The notes under the pieces were generated by a model. That model was not told the origin of the DNA. It ran no database searches and was given only the letters and a program-made list of their open reading frames with translations. From positions 1 through 26,753 of IMG/VR virus record IMGVR_UViG_3300030104_000601: a stretch of DNA of 26,753 bases, one strand, 5' to 3'. The translations under genes and the position numbers were made by a program. Below are positions 6,626-13,182 of the stretch, piece by piece; positions within the stretch are counted from its first letter, which is position 1; each line of letters begins with the position of its first letter. The stretch comes from a virus.

Positions 6626-8737
6626 ATGAAAAAAAAGAAGTTAAAAGTACAAGACAATATTAACAACACAAAACAGCGTTTGTTAAATGTAAACTTAGAT
6701 ACACAGGTGTCACCATTAATACGTGAAGTAATGGGTAAAGACTATATAGAATACGGTACAGAAGACTATCGTAATTTATACCCACAATTTTTAATTGATC
6801 TTTACTACAACAGCTCGACACATGCGGCGATAGTAAATACTACAAGCGACATGATTGCAGGTGAGGGTTTAACAGTAGAAGAAGGCGACAACTTAAATGC
6901 ATACGTTAAATTAAAAAAGTTTTTAGCACATGCAAATAGTAAAGGTGAAAGTTTACACGACATAGTTAAAAAACTATCTTTTGACTTTAAATTACAAGGG
7001 GCGTACGCTTTAAACGTGGTATGGTCAAAGGATCGTACCTCTATATCAGAATTGTATCATATACCAGTAGAACGCATTAGAATGGGCAAACCAGACGTAA
7101 CAGGTAGGGTTAAAGAATACTATATAAGTGCTGATTGGAAACAACCAAGAAAACACAAACCACAAGCAGTACCAGCGTTTAGTTTAACAGATAGAACAAA
7201 CCCTAACGCTATTATATATGACGGTATGTACAGTCCTAACATGCAACTATATAAAACACCAGACTATGCAGCGGCTTGTAATTGGTGTTTAGTAGATCAA
7301 AAAGTAGCAGAATTTCATTTAGCTAATATAGAAAACGGTTTTGCAGGGTCTTACTTTATTAATTTCAGTAATGGAGTACCGACATTTGAAGAACGTAGAG
7401 AAATAGAAAACAGTATAAAAGATAAATTCACAGGTTCAAGTAACGCAGGTAAATTTGTACTTACTTTTAGTGACGATAAAAATAGAACACCAGAAATAAT
7501 ACCTATATCTGTAAGTGACGCAGATAAACAATATTTGGCACTCCAAGAACTTTTAACACAAAACATACTTACGGGTCATAGAATTACGTCACCAATGCTT
7601 TTTGGCATCAAAAACAATACTGGAATCGGTAATAATGCAGACGAAATGAACCAAGCTTACGAAATGTATCTAAATACAGTCGTAAAACCTTATCAGAAGA
7701 ACATATTAAGCTGTTTAAGCAAGTTATTTGAAGTAAACGATATGAACCTACCATTAGAGTTTGTTCAAGGTAAACCAATCACTACAAGATTTACTATAGA
7801 AGACATGAAAGAGGTTATGACGACTAGCGAAATACGTGAAGAACTAGGATTACCACCATTAGAAGAAGGTGTAGAACTAAGTAAAGATGACTTTGCTAAG
7901 GTAGGTAGTATGATTACAGACGGTAAAGAATTACCATTATACGACACTATAGAAGAAGCAGAAGAAGAAGCGTTAAGAATAGGTTGTAAAGGTTACCATG
8001 AACACACACAAGATGGCAAAACATACTATATGCCTTGTGAAAACCATGACCAGATTACAGAATTACAAAAGTGTGACTGTGAAAACCCTAGCAAAGAATG
8101 TGAAAAGGAATGTGACAGATATGAGAAACTAAGTAAAGAAGAAACACCAACATCAGAAGAAATTATAAATTATATTAAAAATCTTACAAAAGAAGATGAG
8201 TATGATTTGATAGATGATTACAATTTATTAGATGAAGAGCAAGCTGAAGATGAAAACCATAACTATGAGTTTGCAGCAAATACAGGTGTAATAAATCCAA
8301 CTGGAAAAGCAGGCAAATCAAATAAAGACAAATCATTATTTAAAATAAGATATGTATATAGAGGCGGTGCACCAAAAGAAACAACAAGAGACTTTTGCAG
8401 ACATATGATGAATAACGAATATACTAGTTTATTTACTCGTGAAGATATTACAGCAATGACAACAGCAAATCCTGAGTTCGGAATTTACAATGTATTTAGA
8501 TACAAAGGTTCGTATAATTGCAGACACTACTGGTTAAGGAGATTGTATGTACTTAAAAAAGCACCAAGAAAAATAACTATAAATGGTAAAGAATATAAAA
8601 AAGGTGATTATCTTCCAAAAGAGTTGAAAAATTATTATCCAAGAAACAAAGGTTATGTGCCTCAAGACGCAGGTGTACCACCTAAAAATTCAGCAGAAAT
8701 GGAGGCAGGAAATATTAATGACAAAGTAGTAAAATAA
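6626..8737 (+). CDS. Portal protein with a long C-terminal extension
   Basis: Residues about 20-430 fit a phage portal (dodecameric vertex ring through which DNA is packaged): early STHAAIVNTTSDMIAGEGL, a middle LYHIPVERIRMGKPD segment, and a helical stem/crown region with QELLTQNILTGHRITSPMLF and the helix before EEREELGLPPLEEG-type residues. Typical portals are 400-550 residues; this one is 703. The extra part holds a His/Cys motif (GYHEHTQDGKTYYMPC at about 452-470), an acidic linker with a four-cysteine cluster, and a separate domain at about 570-650 with RYVYRGG, DFCRHMM, REDI and YNCRHYW. I cannot name that domain; similar blocks occur in head proteins of Bacteroidota phages. It is far from terminase, which is unusual. 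Confidence 0.85.
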   Translation: MKKKKLKVQDNINNTKQRLLNVNLDTQVSPLIREVMGKDYIEYGTEDYRNLYPQFLIDLYYNSSTHAAIVNTTSDMIAGEGLTVEEGDNLNAYVKLKKFLAHANSKGESLHDIVKKLSFDFKLQGAYALNVVWSKDRTSISELYHIPVERIRMGKPDVTGRVKEYYISADWKQPRKHKPQAVPAFSLTDRTNPNAIIYDGMYSPNMQLYKTPDYAAACNWCLVDQKVAEFHLANIENGFAGSYFINFSNGVPTFEERREIENSIKDKFTGSSNAGKFVLTFSDDKNRTPEIIPISVSDADKQYLALQELLTQNILTGHRITSPMLFGIKNNTGIGNNADEMNQAYEMYLNTVVKPYQKNILSCLSKLFEVNDMNLPLEFVQGKPITTRFTIEDMKEVMTTSEIREELGLPPLEEGVELSKDDFAKVGSMITDGKELPLYDTIEEAEEEALRIGCKGYHEHTQDGKTYYMPCENHDQITELQKCDCENPSKECEKECDRYEKLSKEETPTSEEIINYIKNLTKEDEYDLIDDYNLLDEEQAEDENHNYEFAANTGVINPTGKAGKSNKDKSLFKIRYVYRGGAPKETTRDFCRHMMNNEYTSLFTREDITAMTTANPEFGIYNVFRYKGSYNCRHYWLRRLYVLKKAPRKITINGKEYKKGDYLPKELKNYYPRNKGYVPQDAGVPPKNSAEMEAGNINDKVVK

Positions 8738-9303
8738 TGGCAAATTACGTTTTATTTATAAGTGAACAAAAATTAAAAGATACGACAAGTATCAATCAAT
8801 CTGTTGATGTAGAATATTTGTTAGGCAGTATTAGGACTGCACAAAAGAAATACATAGAAACTAAATTAGGTACAGACCTATTTGAAAAATTACAATCAGA
8901 TATAACAGGTGGTTCATTAAGTGGAGCATACGAAACATTAGTAGAAGACTATATAGGCGACTCATTAGCGTGGTGGAGTTTGTACGAAGCTATGCCGTTT
9001 TTACGTTATAAAATAAATAACAATAACATAGTGTCTATGACTGCAGACAATACACAAACACTAAGTCGTGAAGAAGCACAAGACTTACGCGAGGAATGTA
9101 GAAATACTGCAGAGTTTTACACTGAAAGGTTAATAGACTATATTAAAAATAATCAATCTTCATATCCTGAATATTCTACAAATACAGGTGCAGATGTAAC
9201 ACCTGACAGTAACGCTTATTACTCAGGTATGAACTTAGAACACGATAGAAACAGACGTAAAGAAATTACAATAGATGACTTCTTAACACCTGACATTAAA
9301 TGA
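8737..9303 (+). CDS. Head-tail connector-like protein
   Basis: The 188-residue mostly helical protein follows the portal with a TAATG overlap. Residues 25-50 (EYLLGSIRTAQKKYIETKLGTDLFEKL) and the following LAWWSLYEAMPFLRYKI block near 73-90 resemble a Bacteroidota phage family thought to be adaptor or connector proteins (HK97 gp6-like position), which dock under the portal and seal the packaged head. The C-terminal third is polar and ends in a charged linear tail (NRRKEITIDDFLTPDIK). No enzyme motif is seen. Context and helix pattern support the call; the family link is from memory of similar proteins. Confidence 0.65.
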   Translation: MANYVLFISEQKLKDTTSINQSVDVEYLLGSIRTAQKKYIETKLGTDLFEKLQSDITGGSLSGAYETLVEDYIGDSLAWWSLYEAMPFLRYKINNNNIVSMTADNTQTLSREEAQDLREECRNTAEFYTERLIDYIKNNQSSYPEYSTNTGADVTPDSNAYYSGMNLEHDRNRRKEITIDDFLTPDIK

Positions 9304-9446
9304 TAAAGAAAATATACAAACCAAAAGCTAAGAACGAAACAGCTTTAAAAAAATACATAAAAAATGCCACTAAGAAAGGTAACGACAGACATAACAGAAA
9401 CACTAACAGTAAATGCGACAGTAGTAAGCGTCACGACATTTGCTGA
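9300..9446 (+). CDS. Doubtful 48-residue basic ORF
   Basis: An ATG overlapping the stop of the connector gene opens a 48-codon frame that is very basic (MIKKIYKPKAKNETALKKYI at the start). It would fill the 60-base space before the holin-like gene. Its second half overlaps that gene's frame and reads as a shadow of it (NRNTNSKCDSSKRHDIC). It could be a genuine small coupled gene or nothing; I lean against it. Confidence 0.25.
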   Translation: MIKKIYKPKAKNETALKKYIKNATKKGNDRHNRNTNSKCDSSKRHDIC

Positions 9447-9543
9447 TTTAGAATTAATACTTAAAGTAGTTTTATTGGTTTTGTCAATAGGCTATACTGT
9501 AGCAAGGTGGCGTACACACTGTCGTAACAATAAAAAAAAATGA
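9364..9543 (+). CDS. Holin-like single-TM protein
   Basis: A 59-residue frame starts MPLRKVTTDITETLTVNATV and has one hydrophobic helix at about 31-47 (ELILKVVLLVLSIGYTVARW), followed by a short basic tail (RTHCRNNKKK). The form of an extracytoplasmic N-terminus, one TM helix and a basic cytoplasmic tail, plus its stop overlapping the endolysin start (ATGA), points to a holin or a membrane partner of the lysis cassette. Such proteins open the inner membrane at the programmed time so the endolysin reaches the peptidoglycan. It is too short to appear among longer ORFs, but similar small proteins precede M15 endolysins in Bacteroidota phages. Topology is predicted by eye. Confidence 0.7.
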   Translation: MPLRKVTTDITETLTVNATVVSVTTFADLELILKVVLLVLSIGYTVARWRTHCRNNKKK

Positions 9544-9920
9544 CACTTAAATACTTTAACAAGTCAGAGTTTACTTGTCCTTGCGGATCACCAGATTGTA
9601 CAGGTGAAAAAATGAGTGAAGACTTTTTACAGTTACTTGACTTAGCACGAGACAAAGCCTCTATACCTTTTCATATTACCAGCGGGCTACGTTGTCAAGA
9701 ATACAATCAAGACCTTATAAAACGAGGATATAAAGCAAGTAAAACTAGCAGTCACTTAAAAGGTGTAGCCGCAGACATATCGTGTAAGAATAGTGCAGAC
9801 CGTTTTACAATTATTAACAGTCTATTGTTAGTAGGTTTTTCACGTATAGGTATAAGTGACACGTTTATACACGTAGATTTGGACAAAGAAAAACAACAAG
9901 AAGTTATTTGGACATATTAA
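9540..9920 (+). CDS. Endolysin, M15 zinc D-Ala peptidase (Peptidase_M15_3-like)
   Basis: The 126-residue protein matches the VanY/M15A-type metallopeptidase used as an endolysin, cutting peptide crosslinks in the cell wall. Zinc ligands are visible: His72 and Asp79 in SSHLKGVAAD and His111 in TFIHVDLD. HITSGLRC (45-52) precedes them, as in the family. The N-terminus has a short Cys motif (C13-P-C15, C20), common in the phage versions. No signal peptide is present, so export depends on the holin. The gene is coupled to the holin-like gene (ATGA) and followed by a second small membrane protein. Length is normal for this single-domain enzyme. Confidence 0.92.
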   Translation: MTLKYFNKSEFTCPCGSPDCTGEKMSEDFLQLLDLARDKASIPFHITSGLRCQEYNQDLIKRGYKASKTSSHLKGVAADISCKNSADRFTIINSLLLVGFSRIGISDTFIHVDLDKEKQQEVIWTY

Positions 9921-9948
9921 CGAAATATTAATCAAAACTATATATATT

Positions 9949-10140
9949 ATGAAACAGTTTATTTTAGCTAAACTATTATCTTCTAAAAAAGTGTGGTTAG
10001 GTATAGCATCTATAATTATACCTTTAATTGCAAAAAAACTAGAAGTAGACGAAACTAGCGTAAGTCAAATCTGGTGGAGTTTAATTGCTATGCTCACTGG
10101 TCAATCTTTAGCAGATTTCGGTAAGGAAGCAAAAAAATAA
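9949..10140 (+). CDS. Small membrane protein, possible holin
   Basis: The 63-residue protein has a hydrophobic helix at about 15-30 (VWLGIASIIIPLIAKKL) and a second weaker one at 42-54 (WWSLIAMLTGQSLADF), with a basic N-terminus and C-terminus. Two-TM proteins of this length beside endolysins are typical class II holins; it could also be an antiholin, working with the single-TM protein upstream. It lies 28 bases after the endolysin and directly abuts the phosphoesterase gene (next ATG at 10141). The upstream A/T tract (CTATATATATT) only partly resembles the recurrent TATATTATAT box. Confidence 0.65.
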   Translation: MKQFILAKLLSSKKVWLGIASIIIPLIAKKLEVDETSVSQIWWSLIAMLTGQSLADFGKEAKK

Positions 10141-10860
10141 ATGCGTAATAACCGTTACAGGTTAAAACCACATGAAATTGTGGCATTAAAAAAAATGAGG
10201 TCGGAGCAGGTTCGCAATGTATTAGTCATTGGGGACTTGCACGAACCTTTTTGTTTAGATGGATATTTAGATTTCTGTATAGAACAATACGAAAAATTCG
10301 CATGTAATCAAGTTATATTCATAGGTGATATAATAGACAATCATTATAGTAGTTATCACGAGACCGATCCTGACGGTTTATCAGGCGGTAACGAACTAGA
10401 ATACGCTATAAAACGTATAGCAAGGTGGTACGAAGTTTTTCCAAAGGCAACTGTAATAGTAGGTAATCATGATCGTATGGTCATGCGTAAAGGACAAACA
10501 GCTAACATACCAAAAAAGTGGATAAAGTCATATAAAGAAGTTTTAGAAGTGCCTAAATGGCAATTTGTAGATCATTTAATACAAGATAACGTACTTTATC
10601 AACATGGTGAAGGCGGCACAGCACGAACCGCTTGCAAAAATCACATGATAAATATAGTACAAGGACATTATCACACACAGTGTTATACTGAACACTACGT
10701 AGGTAAAAACTTTAGGACATTTGCCGTACAGTCGGGTTGTGGTATAAATTTTTCAGAATATTCATTTGCGTATGCAAAATTTGGTAAAAAACCAGCTATA
10801 GGTTGTGCTGTTATATTAGAAAACGGTACATTACCTATTAACCTTTTAATGCCTTTATAA
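10141..10860 (+). CDS. Calcineurin-like metallophosphoesterase
   Basis: The 239-residue protein carries all core motifs of the calcineurin-like superfamily: GDLHEP (31-36, with D32 and H34), GDIID (62-66), GNHDR (108-112), an isolated H155, and GHYHT (175-179). These bind two metal ions for phosphodiester or phosphomonoester hydrolysis. The fold family includes Mre11/SbcD nucleases, protein phosphatases and cyclic-nucleotide phosphodiesterases; the substrate cannot be told from sequence. It directly follows the lysis genes and ends before the main intergenic region, so it may be a late or moron-like gene. Possible jobs are DNA/RNA end processing or removal of host signalling nucleotides; both are inference. 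Confidence 0.88.
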   Translation: MRNNRYRLKPHEIVALKKMRSEQVRNVLVIGDLHEPFCLDGYLDFCIEQYEKFACNQVIFIGDIIDNHYSSYHETDPDGLSGGNELEYAIKRIARWYEVFPKATVIVGNHDRMVMRKGQTANIPKKWIKSYKEVLEVPKWQFVDHLIQDNVLYQHGEGGTARTACKNHMINIVQGHYHTQCYTEHYVGKNFRTFAVQSGCGINFSEYSFAYAKFGKKPAIGCAVILENGTLPINLLMPL

Positions 10861-10872
10861 GTGTCAGACACT
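10860..10872. repeat. 13-bp palindrome AGTGTCAGACACT
   Basis: A perfect inverted repeat with 6-bp arms around a central A lies at the stop of the phosphoesterase gene. The right arm (AGACACT) recurs about 80 bases later. It is too tight a loop for a terminator and has no T tract; an operator for a dimeric protein is possible. Confidence 0.4.
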
Positions 10873-10974
10873 ACTAAACTTAATATCTTTTATTTTATAT
10901 TAATACTGATTGTACTATATTTTGGTATATAGATACGATTTAAGACACTTTCTATATTAAAAGGTGTAATACCC

Positions 10975-10983
10975 TTATACACA
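10975..10983 (+). other. DnaA-box match TTATACACA
   Basis: TTATACACA fits the bacterial DnaA-box consensus TTATNCACA exactly and lies in the main gap, next to AT-rich DNA and upstream of a gene with a DnaA domain IV-like product. About one such match is expected by chance in a genome of this size and composition, so alone it is weak. Confidence 0.35.
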
Positions 10984-11025
10984 ACAAAAACTTCTTAAAT
11001 AAAAGATACTTACTAACATAGTAAA

Positions 11026-11057
11026 TGTTAATAACTTATATAAAAAAGTGTTAATAA
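11026..11057. repeat. Two direct repeats TGTTAATAA upstream of the early promoter
   Basis: TGTTAATAA occurs at 11026-11034 and 11049-11057, starts 23 bp apart, about two helical turns. The second lies 15 bp before the TACATTTG box. A third copy at 14178-14186 stands at nearly the same distance from the CATTTTTATATTATAA box before the NinG-like gene. They could be regulator sites or -33-type elements. Confidence 0.4.
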
Positions 11058-11072
11058 TTAAAAAAATAGTTC

Positions 11073-11080
11073 TACATTTG
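11073..11080 (+). promoter_or_regulatory. Early promoter -7 box TACATTTG
   Basis: TACATTTG matches the Bacteroidota -7 box TAnnTTTG, 29 bases before the ATG at 11110 and at the end of the longest gap. A TGTTAATAA repeat lies 15 bp upstream in place of a clear TTTG -33 box. It should drive the replication operon. Confidence 0.65.
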
Positions 11081-11109
11081 TATCATTATTAATCAAAACA
11101 TAAAAAAAT

Positions 11110-11358
11110 ATGTACGTAGTAAAACACAAAAGTTCAGGATTTAAACATTACTTTGATTCTGACCAATTTAAAAACTTTTATAAGACCACAGGCAGAAAGT
11201 TAATTAAACAAAAAAAGAATTTTACAGATATATATAGTGTGAGACAAATTAAAGAAGGTGGTGTACCTAATTGGTTTACTGATACATTTGCTTTTATTAC
11301 ATTTGTTATAATGATGACAGCTTTAGTATTAGGCTATGTATACTATTCAACTATATAA
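11110..11358 (+). CDS. Small protein with C-terminal membrane anchor
   Basis: The 82-residue protein, first gene of the early operon, has a soluble basic part (residues 1-55; FKHYFDSDQFKNFYKTTGRK) and one strong C-terminal TM helix at about 59-80 (FAFITFVIMMTALVLGYVYY). It would sit as a tail-anchored protein at the inner membrane. First early genes often act on the host at once, for example in superinfection exclusion or host takeover, but nothing in the sequence names a function. The A-rich leader follows a TACATTTG promoter. The next start, ATG 11360, directly follows its stop. Confidence 0.65.
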   Translation: MYVVKHKSSGFKHYFDSDQFKNFYKTTGRKLIKQKKNFTDIYSVRQIKEGGVPNWFTDTFAFITFVIMMTALVLGYVYYSTI

Positions 11359-11359
11359 T

Positions 11360-11566
11360 ATGAACGAACAAGATTACATAAAAGCAACACACGATTCATA
11401 CGGTACAGACCCTACATTATGGAATGGTCAAAACCCTAAATGCGAACTTTGTGATAAACAAGTAGAAAGAGATGACGAGTTTTGCGAAGATCACCAGCGT
11501 TGTTATTATTGTGGTGAACGTGAAGTGTGTGTAGATCAAGGTAAAAATTGTAAAGAACTAGAATAA
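11360..11566 (+). CDS. Cysteine-rich putative zinc-binding protein
   Basis: I start this gene at ATG 11360 (MNEQDYIKATHDSYG). A longer frame from 11336 would overlap the membrane-anchor coding sequence and adds only MYTIQLYN. The 68-residue product has C28-x2-C31, C42-x2-H45, C48-x2-C51, C57 and C64, which can form one or two zinc ribbons (CELC...CEDH..CYYC). Such mini-ribbon proteins are common in phage early regions and may bind nucleic acid or a host protein. I do not recognise a named family. It sits just before the SSB-like gene with an A-rich spacer. Confidence 0.65.
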   Translation: MNEQDYIKATHDSYGTDPTLWNGQNPKCELCDKQVERDDEFCEDHQRCYYCGEREVCVDQGKNCKELE

Positions 11567-11586
11567 TTAATTAAAAACTAAATAAA

Positions 11587-12027
11587 ATGAACAAAAAAAG
11601 TAAAGTAACAAACGTACAACCAAACGGTACTTGGGAAGGTAAATTTGGTATGATGTATAAATTTGAAGTATCATTCGAAAATGGTGATACAGGCGAATAT
11701 AGTAGTAAATCTAAAGATCAGACTAAATTCTTATGCGGTGTAGAAACTGAATACGAATATATAGACGGTAAATTTCCTAAAGTAAAACCAGTATGGACAC
11801 AGCAACAAACACAATTTACACAAAAACCACAACAAAACACAGTTAAAAGAAGTGACGATGTACAAGATTTAATAGTAAGGCAGTCAAGTTTAAAAGCAGC
11901 TGTAGACTTTTGTAATAGTGATTGTACTGTAGACCATATTATTGCTAACGCAGAGGTATTTTATGACTGGGTAATGAGAAACGAAAAAACAAATAATAAC
12001 AATAATAATAACGATTTACCATTTTAA
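11587..12027 (+). CDS. SSB-like single-stranded DNA-binding protein
   Basis: The 146-residue protein begins with a compact beta region (residues 1-65: KVTNVQPNGTWEGKFGMMYKFEVSF in part, then GEYSSKSKDQTKF), compatible with an OB fold. A Gln-rich linker (70-88), a helical segment (QDLIVRQSSLKAAVDF) and a poly-Asn stretch then lead to the final D-L-P-F. This acidic/hydrophobic tip is the mark of bacterial SSB tails, which recruit replication and repair proteins. It resembles SSB-like early proteins of Bacteroidota phages. The call is from layout and tail, since the OB-fold identity is not provable by eye. The next gene, a DnaA-like protein, follows one base after the stop. Confidence 0.65.
   Translation: MNKKSKVTNVQPNGTWEGKFGMMYKFEVSFENGDTGEYSSKSKDQTKFLCGVETEYEYIDGKFPKVKPVWTQQQTQFTQKPQQNTVKRSDDVQDLIVRQSSLKAAVDFCNSDCTVDHIIANAEVFYDWVMRNEKTNNNNNNNDLPF
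11992..12012 (+). repeat. AAT/AAC tandem repeat coding seven Asn
   Basis: Seven consecutive Asn codons (AAT/AAC) code the flexible linker just before the D-L-P-F tip of the SSB-like protein. Simple repeats of this kind can vary in copy number between isolates without changing the frame. Confidence 0.7.
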
Positions 12028-12028
12028 C

Positions 12029-12565
12029 ATGAAACCAGTAAATATAACAGATAAAGCAGAAGTAAATACCATTATGCAGATAGCGTGTCAAATATGTAAC
12101 ATATCTACAGAGCAAATTAGGAGTAATTCAAGAAAACAAGAATATCAATTACCACGTACAATAATATCTAATATAGCACGTATAGAAAAAAACATACATC
12201 ACAGTGTTATATCTGGTGTTATTAATCGTGGTCGCTGTAGTATAATACATTACGAAAACACACACACACAAAATTACGAAGGGTGGAAGTCTTATAGAAA
12301 GTACTTTAATAAAATTTATAATGCGTATACTGATATTAAATACAATAAACGTAAATTTTTAGACGAAATAGATTTAAGGTCATTTTTATTTGATAACGGT
12401 GTAGAAGAAACATTAAACCCTAGCGTATTTATAGATGTAAAGTGTGGTGACGTAAAATTAACTATAAAAACAAACTATAGGAATTTTTCAGATCAACTAG
12501 AATTAATTAGATTAGCACTAACAAATGACAATTACGAATATTCTTTAAATGTTAATTTAAAATGA
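12029..12565 (+). CDS. DnaA domain IV-like DNA-binding protein
   Basis: Residues about 10-80 align by eye with the C-terminal DNA-binding domain of DnaA (Bac_DnaA_C): a hydrophobic helix and ISTEQIRSNSRK (25-36, like 'v..l.skSR'), LPRTIISNIARI (41-52, like 'aRqiamyl'), HHSVISGVINRGR (57-69, the helix-turn-helix) and CSIIHYENTH (70-79, in place of the RDHSTVLHA signature). There is no AAA+ ATPase domain; residues 85-178 are a charged, unrelated region. It could bind DnaA boxes at a phage origin or act as a regulator or decoy of the host initiator. It is coupled to the winged-helix initiator gene by a stop/start overlap. Confidence 0.65.
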   Translation: MKPVNITDKAEVNTIMQIACQICNISTEQIRSNSRKQEYQLPRTIISNIARIEKNIHHSVISGVINRGRCSIIHYENTHTQNYEGWKSYRKYFNKIYNAYTDIKYNKRKFLDEIDLRSFLFDNGVEETLNPSVFIDVKCGDVKLTIKTNYRNFSDQLELIRLALTNDNYEYSLNVNLK

Positions 12566-13182
12566 AACCTAACTACTACGCAATATTAACAGCTGAAGTC
12601 AGATACAACAAGACTTTAACACCTAACGCTAAATTATTATACGCAGAAATAACAGCTTTAATAAATATGAATGGTGATTGTTTTGCTAGTAATAAATATT
12701 TTGCAGACTTGTACGGTAAATCTAAAACTACAGTAAGTAAGTGGGTTAGTGAGTTAGTAAAAGAAGGGTTTGTAGAAATTAAATTAACATACAAAGAAGG
12801 TAGCAAAGAAATTGACAATAGGTATATAAGAATACTTAAAGGGGGTATAGACAAAAAGTTAAATACCCCTATACTTAAAAACTTAAAGGATAATAATACA
12901 AGTATTAATAATAATACTACGTATAGTAATAAGAAGCCTTCTATTAATGAAATTAAAGATTATTGTTTAGAACGAAATAATGACATAGACGCAGAACAAT
13001 TTTATGACTTTTACGAGTCTAAAAACTGGTATGTAGGCAAAAACAAGATGAAAAACTGGCGGGCTTGCATGCGTACTTGGGAAAAAAGACAAGTTAAAAC
13101 TAAACCTACATCTAAAATAGATCAGCAATTAGACAGTTATCAAAAAGCAATTAATATAATAAAAAACAATAATGAAAATTAA
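12562..13182 (+). CDS. Winged-helix replication initiator / replisome organiser
   Basis: The 206-residue protein has an N-terminal winged helix (residues 1-95: KTLTPNAKLLYAEITALI, then CFASNKYFADLYGKSKTTVS as the recognition helix, then VSELVKEGFVEIK as the wing). A polar Asn/Thr linker (about 108-128) and a C-terminal domain (about 128-180: INEIKDYCLERN, AEQFYDFYESKNW, MKNWRACMRTWEKR) follow. This is the form of phage replication proteins (HTH_36 / DnaD-like) that bind the origin by the N-terminal domain and recruit host helicase by the C-terminal one. It lies in the early operon after the SSB-like and DnaA-like genes. The linker DNA holds inverted repeats, as with lambda O. Confidence 0.78.
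   Translation: MKPNYYAILTAEVRYNKTLTPNAKLLYAEITALINMNGDCFASNKYFADLYGKSKTTVSKWVSELVKEGFVEIKLTYKEGSKEIDNRYIRILKGGIDKKLNTPILKNLKDNNTSINNNTTYSNKKPSINEIKDYCLERNNDIDAEQFYDFYESKNWYVGKNKMKNWRACMRTWEKRQVKTKPTSKIDQQLDSYQKAINIIKNNNEN
12842..12926. repeat. Inverted repeats in the initiator linker, candidate origin
   Basis: Inside the linker-coding part of the initiator gene are GGGGTAT (12842-12848) facing ATACCCC (12863-12869); AGTATTA (12901-12907) facing TAATACT (12912-12918) around ATAA; and GTATAG in three places (12845-12850, reverse at 12869-12874, 12921-12926). The DNA between and after is very AT-rich. In lambda the origin lies in the same part of the O gene. No T tract follows, so it is not a terminator. 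An origin role is inference. Confidence 0.4.

Larger units (their letters stand above)
10861..11109 (+). promoter_or_regulatory. Main intergenic region before the early operon
   Basis: This 249-bp gap is the longest without a gene and is very AT-rich. It holds a 13-bp palindrome at its left end, an AT-rich stretch (10880-10935), a DnaA-box match (10975-10983), two direct repeats TGTTAATAA (11026-11034 and 11049-11057, starts 23 bp apart), and a TACATTTG promoter box (11073-11080). No ORF of convincing length is present on either strand. It separates late lysis genes from replication genes, the usual place for an early promoter and possibly an origin. Confidence 0.6.

Noticed and set aside
10916-10924. 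TATATTTTG as a second promoter box in the main gap
   Set aside because: There are three, not two, bases between TA and TTTG, and no start codon lies within a useful distance.
11336-11359. Longer start for the Cys-rich protein
   Set aside because: The first eight codons overlap the upstream gene's membrane-anchor codons; ATG 11360 directly follows that gene's stop and has the normal spacing seen elsewhere.
12842-12869. GGGGTAT/ATACCCC hairpin as a terminator
   Set aside because: It lies in the middle of a gene and no T tract follows; loop of 14 nt makes it weak.
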